NCBI GenBank assembly: GCA_020635955.1
Contig: JACJYW010000003.1
Span: forward strand, 496,001-560,000
From: Crocinitomicaceae bacterium
GTDB lineage: Bacteria > Bacteroidota > Bacteroidia > Flavobacteriales_D > Crocinitomicaceae
Length of the DNA: 64,000 nucleotides
Reading direction: 5' to 3'
Part shown: positions 1 to 8,439 of the stretch, piece after piece
Numbering within the stretch: position 1 is the first letter of the stretch
How the letters are laid out: every line of letters begins with the position of its first letter
The notes under the pieces: model-generated
Told to the model about the DNA's origin: nothing
Databases searched by the model: none
The model's input: only the letters and a program-made list of their open reading frames with translations
Program-made: the position numbers and the translations under genes

Positions 1-1167
1 TGGATCGCAAAGCAGTTGAAACTCATTGGTGTACCTGTGAGACAAATTCTTAGCATAGCTGATACAAAAGAAGCTATTACCTCTGCTTTGGATGCTGCGA
101 TCAAATCTACTGATCTAGTACTAGTTACAGGTGGATTGGGACCAACAAAAGACGATATAACGAAACAGGTACTTGTCGAATATTTTAATGATGAACTAGT
201 CTTGCATCAGGATATTTCAGATGAAATTGAAGCTTATTTCAAATCCATCAATCGTCCTTTCCTTGAAGTTAACAGACAACAGGCAATGCTACCCAAAAAT
301 GCTGCTGTTGTAAGAAATGATCTGGGAACTGCCTCAGGGATGTGGTTTAAAAAGAATGGAAAGGATGTTATTTCTATGCCCGGAGTGCCTTATGAAATGA
401 AGGGATTAATGAAAAAAGTCCTTCCTGAATTCCAGGCCAAATATAAACTGGGAGATTTTTACCATAGAACTGTGCTTTTTCAGGGTGTTCCTGAATCAAT
501 TTTGGCGGATGAGGTATCCGATCTGGAGAACGAGATTCGATCTAAGGGAATAAGCATGGCTTATCTTCCTTCTACCGGTCAGGTTAAAGTCAGATTGACT
601 GCTACATTAGAAAGACAGGAAGAAATTGCAAGATATATTGAACAAATTGTCAGTCGCTTTCCTGGGGCATTTTTTGGATATGAAGAAGATAAACTGGAAA
701 AGGTCATTGGGAAATTACTGCTAGAAAAAAACAAGACCTTAGGAACGGTTGAATCCTGCACAGGTGGAGCAATCGCAGCAAGAATAGTTTCCATTCCGGG
801 ATCTTCAAAATATTTCAAAGGGAGTATTGTTTCCTACGCTTACGAGATCAAACATTCTTTAGTAGATGTTCCAAATGAAGATCTTTGGGAGTATGGTGCT
901 GTAAGCAAGGAAGTAATTGAAAAAATGGCCGTTGGTGGAATTAATAAACTTGATGTAGATTACTGCATTGCAACATCAGGCATTGCAGGTCCGGATGGCG
1001 GAACTGAAATGAAACCAGTTGGTACGGTGTGGATAGCGATAGCAACAAGAGAAAAAGTTTATTCGAAAAAATTCAACTTCAAGCAAAATCGTTCCAGAAA
1101 CATTGAATCAACAGTAGTCTATGGTTTGAACTACTTAAGAAGGGTGTTGATTGGGATTGAAGACTAA
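1..1167 (+). CDS. cinA: CinA-like protein (5' end outside window)
   Basis: The frame is open from base 1, so the true start and about 25-30 residues lie upstream; the TTG at 16 is only an internal codon. The visible 388 residues hold a MoaB/MogA-like N-terminal domain (TGGLGPTKDD near residue 38) and a C-terminal CinA/PncC amidohydrolase domain from about residue 240, with the ESCTGG motif and the SGIAGPDGG stretch. CinA proteins are linked to NMN deamidation and to ADP-ribose pyrophosphatase activity, both in the cytoplasm. The stop overlaps by 4 bp the stop of the convergent gene on the minus strand. The family call is firm; the exact enzymatic role in this organism is inferred. Confidence 0.93.
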   Translation, partial: WIAKQLKLIGVPVRQILSIADTKEAITSALDAAIKSTDLVLVTGGLGPTKDDITKQVLVEYFNDELVLHQDISDEIEAYFKSINRPFLEVNRQQAMLPKNAAVVRNDLGTASGMWFKKNGKDVISMPGVPYEMKGLMKKVLPEFQAKYKLGDFYHRTVLFQGVPESILADEVSDLENEIRSKGISMAYLPSTGQVKVRLTATLERQEEIARYIEQIVSRFPGAFFGYEEDKLEKVIGKLLLEKNKTLGTVESCTGGAIAARIVSIPGSSKYFKGSIVSYAYEIKHSLVDVPNEDLWEYGAVSKEVIEKMAVGGINKLDVDYCIATSGIAGPDGGTEMKPVGTVWIAIATREKVYSKKFNFKQNRSRNIESTVVYGLNYLRRVLIGIED

Positions 1168-3227
1168 TCCAGGATCAACTTCCTTGTTTCTATACCTTTT
1201 TCAGCCTTGACGATCACAAAATATACTCCTGATTCAACTGAAGTCAAATCAAAAGTTGAATTTTGCACAGCTTTGCTGGTTTGAATAATTCTTCCATTAA
1301 GATCTACAATAAATATTTCTACCGGTTCATTCAAACCAATATTAACATTCACTATACCAGTGGTTGGATTAGGATAAATACTTAAAGGAAAACCATTTGA
1401 GATTTCATTGACAGATTCTACCTCTCCGTTATTTCTAACCCCTCTAAGAATAGCTCCGTCTTCACCAAAAACCATAACAGTGTCAGAATTGAAAATATGT
1501 AGATCCAGTAATTGAACTCCCGTAATACAAGGATCATAGATCCAGGTATCGCCGCCATCTTCTGTATACTGAACGGTTCCCTGATCTCCTACATAAAGAC
1601 CAAAATTGCTATTTATAAAATCAATACCTCTTGCACCTGGTCCAACTAATGAAGGATTTTGTTCTACCCAATTTAACCCGCCATCAATTGTTTTTGCCAC
1701 TGAATTTCCTGATCCAACTACAATCCCTGTATTTATATCCTTAAAATATAGATCACTATAATTAGATACCCCGGCAAGTCCGCTTACTGAATTCCATGTA
1801 ACACCTCCATCTAAAGTTCGAATGAGTGCACCTCCTGCGCCACATGCAAAACCCGTATCTGCGTTAATCATATGTATTGCAAGCAATGTATAGTTCGTTG
1901 GAGACGTTTGCTGTACCCAATTCGCTCCACCATCCGTCGTTCTAAGTACCAATGCACCATAAGGAGTCCACTCTAATCCAACTATTAATCCAGTATCCTG
2001 ATTCACAAATTGAATATCGTAGAGATCAAAATCAGTATCAATTGTTACAACCGTCCAGTTAGTCCCTCCATCAGAAGTTTTAAGCACTTTCCCTTGATTT
2101 CCGACGGCCATACCAACATTAACATCAATAAAATCAAGCGACTGCATCATACCGGTCAAGCCCTCTGTCATAACTGACCAATTGGAGCCACCATCTGTTG
2201 TTTTGACAATTGTGCCCCAATCTCCACATCCATAACCTATACTCGAAGTAGGAAATTTGACATCATCAATGAATTTTTCTTGAAGAGCAGCTCTTTGAAC
2301 CCATGTTGATCCTCCATCAGTGGTTGTCATAATTTCGCCTTGCTGACCAATTGTACATCCATTGTTTTCATCAAAGAAAACAACCCCTTCTAAATGGAAA
2401 TCAGCCGCATTTGGTTGATCTGTCCAGCTATTTCCTCCATCCACGGTTTTAGCTATTTTTCCTGCTAATCCACCCACAGCATATCCAACCAGATCATTAA
2501 CCATATTTATGTGATTATACCAATTGGCAGATGAAGTTGTAACTGCAGTCCAATTTGATCCTCCATCTGTAGTTTTGTAGATACTGGTTGTTGCACCACC
2601 AATATATCCGGTATCGGAATTAATGAATTCTACGCTATATAAATGGTTCGAAATACCTAAAGATAGTGGTGACCAGTTAGAACCTCCATCAATAGTTTTT
2701 AGTACAGTTCCTTGAGCTCCTACGGTATACCCAATATTATCACTAATAAAATCAACTTCAATTAGGTCCATTGTAGTTCCTGAAGTTAATGCAACCCAGG
2801 ACAATCCTGAATCATTTGTTTTGTATATAATCCCTCCATATCCCACGGCATACCCAACATTTAGAGAAGGAAAACTGACATCCCAAAACCAATTATTGTT
2901 TTGATTGGATTGTGACCAGGTTGCCCCACCATCAGTTGTTTTAAAAACAGAACCACTGTCTCCAACGGCAAAACCATTGTTGGCATCAATAAAATCAACC
3001 CCTCTAACATGAAGCTCTGTTTGGCTATGGATACTCCAATTTACCCCACCATTTACAGATTTTAGAAAAGTTCCATGTTCTCCAACAGCAATCAAAGTAT
3101 TTGCATCCAGTTTATCTATATCATAAAGCGCATCCGCCGTTACATTAGGTCTGATCCATTCCCAATTAAATTGAGCGAATGCCTGACCCATTATTACGAA
3201 AGAAAAAACAAATAAAATCGATTTCAT
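1164..3227 (-). CDS. T9SS-exported BNR/YCF48-like repeat protein
   Basis: A predicted 687-residue secreted protein. The start at 3227 is preferred over 3251 because it places a signal peptide (MKSILFVFSFVIMGQAFAQ) at the N-terminus. The body contains 13 copies of a roughly 45-residue unit ending in D/N-G-G-x-x-W, each with a glycine-rich (A/V)VG strand. This is the pattern of BNR/YCF48-type beta-propellers. The last ~75 residues, from SIYPNPTTGIVNVNIG, are a typical type A T9SS C-terminal sorting domain, so the protein is probably exported by T9SS and anchored or released at the surface. The ligand and function are unknown. It is convergent with cinA and divergent from rpmB. Confidence 0.88.
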   Translation of the reverse strand: MKSILFVFSFVIMGQAFAQFNWEWIRPNVTADALYDIDKLDANTLIAVGEHGTFLKSVNGGVNWSIHSQTELHVRGVDFIDANNGFAVGDSGSVFKTTDGGATWSQSNQNNNWFWDVSFPSLNVGYAVGYGGIIYKTNDSGLSWVALTSGTTMDLIEVDFISDNIGYTVGAQGTVLKTIDGGSNWSPLSLGISNHLYSVEFINSDTGYIGGATTSIYKTTDGGSNWTAVTTSSANWYNHINMVNDLVGYAVGGLAGKIAKTVDGGNSWTDQPNAADFHLEGVVFFDENNGCTIGQQGEIMTTTDGGSTWVQRAALQEKFIDDVKFPTSSIGYGCGDWGTIVKTTDGGSNWSVMTEGLTGMMQSLDFIDVNVGMAVGNQGKVLKTSDGGTNWTVVTIDTDFDLYDIQFVNQDTGLIVGLEWTPYGALVLRTTDGGANWVQQTSPTNYTLLAIHMINADTGFACGAGGALIRTLDGGVTWNSVSGLAGVSNYSDLYFKDINTGIVVGSGNSVAKTIDGGLNWVEQNPSLVGPGARGIDFINSNFGLYVGDQGTVQYTEDGGDTWIYDPCITGVQLLDLHIFNSDTVMVFGEDGAILRGVRNNGEVESVNEISNGFPLSIYPNPTTGIVNVNIGLNEPVEIFIVDLNGRIIQTSKAVQNSTFDLTSVESGVYFVIVKAEKGIETRKLILD

Positions 3228-3326
3228 AGTGTGCAAATAATAAGGCGTCAAACATAGTGTTATTCGTTAGATTTTTAGGATGTCAGAACTAGGAATAATC
3301 TTTTTTCTATAATTTTGCCTCCAATA

Positions 3327-3358
3327 TTTGTAAAACAGGAAAATAGTTAGTTACTTTG
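3327..3358 (+). promoter_or_regulatory. Bacteroidota-type promoter of rpmB
   Basis: TTTG at 3327-3330, a 20-base spacer, then TTACTTTG at 3351-3358, one mismatch from the TAnnTTTG -7 element. The rpmB ATG at 3400 leaves a leader of about 35 bases. The spacing agrees with the known Bacteroidota sigma-A pattern; the promoter assignment is inferred. Confidence 0.6.
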
Positions 3359-3399
3359 CACTCCCAAATTTCGGGATTGAAAGATAAAAAATTAGAGAA

Positions 3400-3636
3400 A
3401 TGGCGAGAGTTTGTCAATTAACAGGGAAAAAAGTAATGAGCGGGAACAACGTTTCTCATGCTATGAACAAAACCAAAAGAAAGTTCTACCCAAACCTTAT
3501 TACTAAAACTTTCTACATCCCTGAAGAGGATTCACACATTACGTTAAAGATCTCAACTTCAGCTTTGAGAACTATTAACAAAAAAGGAATCTCTGCTTGC
3601 ATTAAAGAAGCTAGAGAAAAAGGATATTTAAAATAA
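3400..3636 (+). CDS. rpmB: 50S ribosomal protein L28 (bL28)
   Basis: 78 residues, full length for bL28. It starts MARVCQLTGKKVMSGNNVSHA, the conserved L28 N-terminus, and continues with the basic KTKRKFYPNL segment. It is a structural protein of the large ribosomal subunit. It is the first gene of an rpmB-rpmG-DUF4295 cluster with 29 bp to rpmG. A good promoter lies just upstream, and a terminator lies after the third gene. Confidence 0.97.
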   Translation: MARVCQLTGKKVMSGNNVSHAMNKTKRKFYPNLITKTFYIPEEDSHITLKISTSALRTINKKGISACIKEAREKGYLK

Positions 3637-3665
3637 GACTTTAAGTCAACCATAATCACTGAGAG

Positions 3666-3848
3666 ATGGCTAAAAAAGGAAATAGAATTCAAGTAATTTT
3701 GGAGTGCACAGAGCACAAAGAAAGCGGTATGCCAGGCACATCAAGATATGTAACTACTAAAAACCGTAAGAATACTCCTGATAGATTGGAATTGAAAAAA
3801 TTCAACCCGATCTTGAAAAGATATACGATCCATAAAGAAATTAAATAA
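3666..3848 (+). CDS. rpmG: 50S ribosomal protein L33 (bL33)
   Basis: 60 residues, starting MAKKGNRIQVILECTEHKES and containing the conserved RYVTTKNRKNTPDRLELKKF core. Only one cysteine (Cys14) is present, so the paired CxxC zinc ligands are absent and this is the zinc-independent form. It follows rpmB and precedes the DUF4295 gene. An unusual 80-base repeat-rich spacer separates it from the latter. Confidence 0.97.
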   Translation: MAKKGNRIQVILECTEHKESGMPGTSRYVTTKNRKNTPDRLELKKFNPILKRYTIHKEIK

Positions 3849-3852
3849 TAAC

Positions 3853-3937
3853 CAAAGACGCTAGACACAAGACATTAGACATAGGACATCCAAAAATGAT
3901 CTAACATCTAAAGTCTAACATCTAAAATCTATAAGAC
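3853..3937. repeat. Degenerate TAGAC/TCTAAC repeat, imperfect hairpin
   Basis: Fills the whole space between rpmG and the DUF4295 gene. The left arm repeats the elements AGACATTAGACATAGGAC. The right arm repeats TCTAACATCTAAAGTC, which is roughly its reverse complement, so an imperfect hairpin can form around the CAAAAAT centre. Similar text occurs near 42667, 45555 and 60921. Confidence 0.6.
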
Positions 3938-4093
3938 ATGGCTAAGAAGACAGTAGCATCATTACAAACCGGAGGTGGTAAAGAGCACACTAAATGCATC
4001 AAAATGGTGAAGAGTGAAAAAACCGGTTCATACACTTTTAAATCTGAGATTGTCCACAACGATAAAGTTTCAGAGTGGTTTGCTAAAAAATAA
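3938..4093 (+). CDS. DUF4295 family small basic protein
   Basis: A 51-residue protein, MAKKTVASLQTGGGKEH... ending SEWFAKK. I recognise it as the DUF4295 family, which in Bacteroidota regularly follows rpmB-rpmG. It is rich in Lys and has no membrane segment. Its position in a ribosomal protein cluster, its size and its basic charge suggest a ribosome-associated or ribosomal role; that is inference from context. A strong terminator follows 24 bp downstream of the stop. Confidence 0.88.
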   Translation: MAKKTVASLQTGGGKEHTKCIKMVKSEKTGSYTFKSEIVHNDKVSEWFAKK

Positions 4094-4117
4094 TTTAGCA
4101 ATAAAAGAATTTAAATG

Positions 4118-4154
4118 AGCTTCTTTCCGGCTTTATCGGAGAGAAGCTTTTTTA
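4118..4154 (+). terminator. Intrinsic terminator before ftsY
   Basis: The 12-bp stem AGCTTCTTTCCG / CGGAGAGAAGCT (one T-G pair) with a 7-base loop is followed by TTTTTT. It ends only 11-12 bases before the ftsY ATG. It should end transcripts of the rpmB-rpmG-DUF4295 cluster or act as a partial attenuator before ftsY. Confidence 0.85.
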
Positions 4155-4165
4155 ATTAAATAGCA

Positions 4166-5119
4166 ATGGGGATATTCAGCAGATTTTCAAAAGAAAAAAA
4201 AGAGAAATTAGACTCTGGGCTAGAGAAAACAAAACAAAGTTTTCTTCAGAAGTTGACTCGTACCGTTGCCGGAAAATCAACCGTAGATGCTGAAGTTTTA
4301 GATGATCTCGAAGAAGTATTGATCACTTCTGATGTTGGTGTTGAAACAACATTGAAGATCATTGATCGAATTGAAGAACGCGTTTCTAGAGATAAATACA
4401 TGAACGCGGAAGAATTGAATTCAATTTTACGTGATGAGATTGCTTCTCTTCTTGAAGAAAACAATACTTCAGATCAAATTGAATTCTCCGTTCCTAAAGT
4501 AGATGGTGGTCCTTATGTGATCATGGTGGTTGGCGTAAATGGAGTTGGTAAAACAACGACCATTGGTAAAATGGCCAATCAATTCAAAAAATTAGGCAAA
4601 TCAGTGGTTCTTGGTGCTGCCGATACATTCAGAGCAGCCGCAGTAGATCAATTGATCGTTTGGTCTGAAAGAGTTGGTGTACCTATTGTGCAACAAGGAA
4701 TGGGTGCTGATCCTGCTTCTGTTGCTTTTGACACTCTTCAATCTGCAAAAGCACAAAATGCAGATGTAGCCATTATTGATACTGCCGGACGTTTACATAA
4801 TAAAGTAAACCTGATGAACGAATTATCCAAGATCAAAAAAGTGATGGATAAGGTAGTTCCCGGTGCTCCTCATGAAATACTATTGGTATTAGATGGTTCA
4901 ACAGGTCAAAACGCCTTTGAACAAGCTAAACAATTCTCCGCCGCAACTGAGATCAATGCTCTTGCTATAACTAAATTAGATGGAACCGCTAAAGGTGGTG
5001 TCGTTATAGGAATATCTGATCAGATGAAGATTCCAGTGAAATATATTGGTGTAGGAGAAGGAATTGAAGATCTGCAGGTTTTCAATAAAACTGAATTCGT
5101 GGATTCATTGTTCAATTAA
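4166..5119 (+). CDS. ftsY: Signal recognition particle receptor FtsY
   Basis: 317 residues, a short FtsY without the long acidic A domain seen in enterobacteria. The N-terminal helical N domain spans about 1-105. The GTPase (NG) domain has the P-loop GVNGVGKT at 123-130, DTFRAAAVDQL, DTAGR and the TKLDGTAKGG signature. It is the membrane receptor that docks SRP-ribosome complexes at the inner membrane for co-translational insertion. The stop overlaps the rimO start by one base (TAATG), indicating translational coupling. No separate promoter is evident between the terminator and the start. Confidence 0.97.
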   Translation: MGIFSRFSKEKKEKLDSGLEKTKQSFLQKLTRTVAGKSTVDAEVLDDLEEVLITSDVGVETTLKIIDRIEERVSRDKYMNAEELNSILRDEIASLLEENNTSDQIEFSVPKVDGGPYVIMVVGVNGVGKTTTIGKMANQFKKLGKSVVLGAADTFRAAAVDQLIVWSERVGVPIVQQGMGADPASVAFDTLQSAKAQNADVAIIDTAGRLHNKVNLMNELSKIKKVMDKVVPGAPHEILLVLDGSTGQNAFEQAKQFSAATEINALAITKLDGTAKGGVVIGISDQMKIPVKYIGVGEGIEDLQVFNKTEFVDSLFN

Positions 5120-6435
5120 TGAAAACCAAAACGCTCAAGAAGAATAAGGTCAATGTGGTGACCCTTGGCTGCTCAAAGAACATCTTTGACTCAGAAGTGA
5201 TGATGGCTCAATTAAAGGCCAACAAATTTGAAGTTGAACATGAGTCAATGCAAGATGACGCAGAGATAGTGATCATCAATACCTGTGGCTTTATAGACAA
5301 TGCCAAACAAGAGTCTATAGATACCATCCTCAGATATGCAGATGCAAAGGCTGAAGGATTAGTGGATAAAGTATATGTGACCGGATGCTTGTCTGAAAGA
5401 TATAAAGACGATCTGATCAAAGAAATTCCTGATGTGGATGGTTTTTTTGGAACAAGAGATCTTCCTCGACTGTTGAAGACCTTAAAAGCCGATTATAAGA
5501 AAGAACTTATAGGTGAACGATTACTCACTACCCCATCTCACTTTGCTTATTTCAAAATAGCTGAAGGATGTGACAGACCATGTTCATTCTGTGCGATTCC
5601 TTTAATGAGAGGAAAACACGTATCTACGCCTATTGAACAATTATTGGATAATGCCAAATCCTTAGCTGATCAGGGGGTGAAGGAACTCATGTTGATCGCT
5701 CAGGACCTTACCTACTACGGTTTGGATATTTACAAAAAACGTAATCTGGCAGAATTAGTAGATAAACTGGCAGATATCAACGGCATTGATTGGATCAGAT
5801 TACATTATGCTTTCCCTTCAGGCTTTCCAATGGATGTATTGGATGTAATGCGGGAAAGGGATAATGTTTGTAATTATCTGGACATGCCACTTCAACACGG
5901 ATCAACACAGATGTTGAAAGCAATGAAACGCGGAACTACTCGTGAAAAAACAGAGGAACTGATTGCTCAGATCAGAGAAAAAGTTCCGGGAATTGCATTG
6001 AGAACAACATTGATATCTGGTTTTCCAGGTGAAACAGAAGCTGATTTTCAAGAAATGTATGACTGGGTTGAAAGAAGTCGCTTTGAAAGACTGGGAATAT
6101 TCACCTATTCGCACGAAGAAAACACTTCTGCTTATGCTTTAAATGATGATGTTCCGGCAAAATTGAAGCAGGAAAGAGCCGATATCATCATGGAACTTCA
6201 ATCAGGTATCTCTTATGATATCAATCAGTTAAAAGTAGGCCAAACGTTTAAAGTATTGTTTGACAAAGCCGAAGGAGACTATTTCATTGGGCGCACTGAG
6301 TTTGATTCGCCAGAAGTTGATAATGAGGTATTGATCAAGATCTCTGAAGCAAACCACGTTCGTATTGGAGATTTTGCCAATGTAAAAATCACATCAGCTG
6401 ATCATTATGACCTTTACGGGGAATTAGTTAAATAG
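5119..6435 (+). CDS. rimO: Ribosomal protein S12 methylthiotransferase RimO
   Basis: 438 residues. The N-terminal UPF0004 domain carries Cys18 (TLGCSKN), Cys56 (NTCGF) and Cys90 (VTGCLSERY) for the auxiliary cluster. The radical SAM motif C151-DRP-C155-SF-C158 follows, and the C-terminal ~65 residues form a TRAM-like domain. The GCSKN motif and the total length fit RimO rather than MiaB. RimO adds a methylthio group to the conserved aspartate of S12. It is coupled to ftsY by a 1-base overlap. Confidence 0.95.
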   Translation: MKTKTLKKNKVNVVTLGCSKNIFDSEVMMAQLKANKFEVEHESMQDDAEIVIINTCGFIDNAKQESIDTILRYADAKAEGLVDKVYVTGCLSERYKDDLIKEIPDVDGFFGTRDLPRLLKTLKADYKKELIGERLLTTPSHFAYFKIAEGCDRPCSFCAIPLMRGKHVSTPIEQLLDNAKSLADQGVKELMLIAQDLTYYGLDIYKKRNLAELVDKLADINGIDWIRLHYAFPSGFPMDVLDVMRERDNVCNYLDMPLQHGSTQMLKAMKRGTTREKTEELIAQIREKVPGIALRTTLISGFPGETEADFQEMYDWVERSRFERLGIFTYSHEENTSAYALNDDVPAKLKQERADIIMELQSGISYDINQLKVGQTFKVLFDKAEGDYFIGRTEFDSPEVDNEVLIKISEANHVRIGDFANVKITSADHYDLYGELVK

Positions 6436-6438
6436 TTG

Positions 6439-6452
6439 TTTGCAATTGCAAA
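6439..6452. promoter_or_regulatory. 14-bp perfect palindrome, candidate operator
   Basis: TTTGCAATTGCAAA is a perfect inverted repeat in the 35-bp gap between rimO and the Fe-S protein gene. It lies 18 bp before the latter's ATG, a position suited to a dimeric regulator. No bound regulator can be named. Confidence 0.35.
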
Positions 6453-6470
6453 TCTGACTATTTTAAATTC

Positions 6471-7421
6471 ATGAAATCTTCCCCCAACTCACCTCCTGCT
6501 TTTCAATGGGATACCTGGTACAATAGTGTTGGTGGTAGAACAATTGCTATTGAAGAAGTGAATAACATCCTCAATGAGATCAAAGAACTTCAATATCCAC
6601 GATTCTCTGGCAAAGTTAATCCTGTTAGAACTGATTTTCATACTCCGTTAGAAGCTTCAGAACTGATAAAAAGGAAGGCGTTGGACCTTGGTGCAGGTGA
6701 TGTTGGTATTGCTTTAATTGAGCCTACAGATATATATCAAGATCGAGAGATCAACGAGACATTTGCCATTGTGGTAGGTCAGCCCATGTTGTGGCGAAAA
6801 TTTCAGGAAGTCCCTTCAAATGAATCTGCCATAGAATGCTTGAGGGTATATTTTACTTTGGGCGAAATTGTCATCCAATTGGCACAATTCATTCGAGAAC
6901 TGGGATACCCGTGTAAAGTCGAGCATCCAATTGGCGATTCTGACGTGCTTCATATTCCTTTAGCTCTAAAAGCCGGATTTGGCGAATTAGGCAGACATGG
7001 TTCGATCATTCATCCTAAAATGGGCCCATTATTTAGATTAGGAAGTGTCATTACCAATCTTGAATTGGCTATAGATCATCCAATTGATGCAGGAATTGCT
7101 GCGTTCTGCGATATTTGTAAAGCGTGCAGGATCTATTGTCCCGCAAAGGCCATTCCGGATGAGAGATCACCCGAAGCCGGAAAGGATCATCTAGGAAACG
7201 ACCGCTATGTGGTAGACACAGGAAAGTGTTTTCCTTATTTTGCCAAACATAACTATTGTTCGATCTGCTTGCCGGTATGCGTTTATCAGCACAAAGAATG
7301 GGCTAAGGATTTTGAAGGATATCAAACCAAATTGTTTCCGGATATCGATATGAAAGAACCCCCAAAAGCTGTTGATCCGGATATTCCAAAACATAAGTAC
7401 CCAAAGAATCAAAGGAATTAG
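6471..7421 (+). CDS. Reductive-dehalogenase/QueG-like 4Fe-4S protein
   Basis: 316 residues, no signal peptide. Two ferredoxin-type cysteine sets are visible: C213-x2-C216-x2-C219-x3-C223-P and C253-x9-C263-x2-C266-x3-C270. The preceding segment GFGELGRHGSIIHPKMGPLFRLGSV resembles the cobalamin-binding to Fe-S transition of reductive dehalogenases and epoxyqueuosine reductases. It lacks the Tat signal of respiratory dehalogenases and is shorter than QueG with its C-terminal HEAT part. The best description is a cytosolic member of the RdhA/QueG-related Fe-S superfamily. The substrate is unknown. Its stop overlaps the next, convergent gene by 4 bp. Confidence 0.75.
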   Translation: MKSSPNSPPAFQWDTWYNSVGGRTIAIEEVNNILNEIKELQYPRFSGKVNPVRTDFHTPLEASELIKRKALDLGAGDVGIALIEPTDIYQDREINETFAIVVGQPMLWRKFQEVPSNESAIECLRVYFTLGEIVIQLAQFIRELGYPCKVEHPIGDSDVLHIPLALKAGFGELGRHGSIIHPKMGPLFRLGSVITNLELAIDHPIDAGIAAFCDICKACRIYCPAKAIPDERSPEAGKDHLGNDRYVVDTGKCFPYFAKHNYCSICLPVCVYQHKEWAKDFEGYQTKLFPDIDMKEPPKAVDPDIPKHKYPKNQRN

Positions 7422-7921
7422 TTCACCAACCAAATGATCATATAGGTGAGGTAAACCAATAGGTCTAAAGCACCAGCTATCCCTAGTGCTATTGCATTAA
7501 TTATTCCTCCAAGCAACACTGTTCCAATATCTTCACTGGTTGCAAATCCAATAAAGTAAAATACTAATGCTAAAAACAGCAATCCAAAGGAGATTAGTAC
7601 TCCCCACCAACCTAGAGGAATAATAGAAAACAACGAGAAAACACTGAAAATGCAGAATAAGAATGTCATCCACATAAAGAATGCTCCAGCCCCACCACCT
7701 CGTTTGAGCTTACCTGCTTTTTTAAGAGGTGGCGATTGATGAACAAATTTCTCCATTGGATCCAACCTGGTGGAACTCATAGTACTCTCTCTTGACTTCT
7801 CCCTTTTTATTGCTATCTCCTTGCTTGATTGACCTCTTAATGCTGCAGGAATATTTTGCGATAAGATCGAATTAATTGATCCAGTTAGTAAGATGATACC
7901 AATGAGTAAGATTGAGCGCAT
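7418..7921 (-). CDS. Uncharacterised inner-membrane protein
   Basis: 167 residues, not recognised. The N-terminus (MRSILLIGIILLTGSINSILSQ) looks like a signal peptide. A polar, basic stretch to about residue 82 follows, including a Gly/Lys patch KLKRGGGAGAF. Three hydrophobic segments occupy about 82-102, 106-128 and 134-165. It is the last of three consecutive minus-strand genes (5 bp from the previous stop), all envelope proteins. The N-terminal location of the basic region suggests a soluble domain ahead of a small membrane module. Confidence 0.6.
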   Translation of the reverse strand: MRSILLIGIILLTGSINSILSQNIPAALRGQSSKEIAIKREKSRESTMSSTRLDPMEKFVHQSPPLKKAGKLKRGGGAGAFFMWMTFLFCIFSVFSLFSIIPLGWWGVLISFGLLFLALVFYFIGFATSEDIGTVLLGGIINAIALGIAGALDLLVYLTYMIIWLVN

Positions 7922-7926
7922 TAGAA

Positions 7927-8439
7927 TTAAAAATTTGATCCGTACCAGTCTATGTAATCCTGATCAGTGATTTTAACTCCTTCATCTGAAGGATTGGGAT
8001 AGTTCGTTGCCCCAATGCAAATAGGACCATTTAAGTTGTAATTGATCAATTTGTATAGCGGAACTGCCCATTTCATATGATGATCAAACGCAAAGGTGTA
8101 ATTCATGAATATAGTATATTCCACTTCTTCATTGATAAACTCGGTTCTGTAGTCATCTAAACCTACATTGGCCCAAATCATTTTAGCAATTCTTCTGCCT
8201 TTTGTGAGTACACTGAACTGTTTTTTATCCCAGCTACATTTGACAATGTCTGCACTTTCTATTTTGATAAGATATACGTCTACTCCGGCACCACAACAAT
8301 CACAAAAATCGATCACAAAAGGGTTCTTTTCCACAAATTTTTTCACATGAACAGCTTGTTCGTGCGTCAAATTATCCCAGGCATCAGCTCTTGAAATAAC
8401 GGAAAGGGCTACTAAAACAATAGTGATAAAAGTTTTCAT
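7927..8439 (-). CDS. Exported protein with CDCC motif
   Basis: 170 residues with a signal peptide ending at ...ISRADA (about residue 20). The mature part starts WDNLTHEQ and contains a tight cysteine cluster at 46, 48 and 49 (FCDCCG), suggesting metal binding or a disulfide. It is otherwise acidic and aromatic with no known motif. It overlaps the upstream membrane-protein gene by 4 bp (ATGA) and is followed after 5 bp by another membrane-protein gene, so all three are probably co-transcribed. Function unknown. Confidence 0.6.
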   Translation of the reverse strand: MKTFITIVLVALSVISRADAWDNLTHEQAVHVKKFVEKNPFVIDFCDCCGAGVDVYLIKIESADIVKCSWDKKQFSVLTKGRRIAKMIWANVGLDDYRTEFINEEVEYTIFMNYTFAFDHHMKWAVPLYKLINYNLNGPICIGATNYPNPSDEGVKITDQDYIDWYGSNF

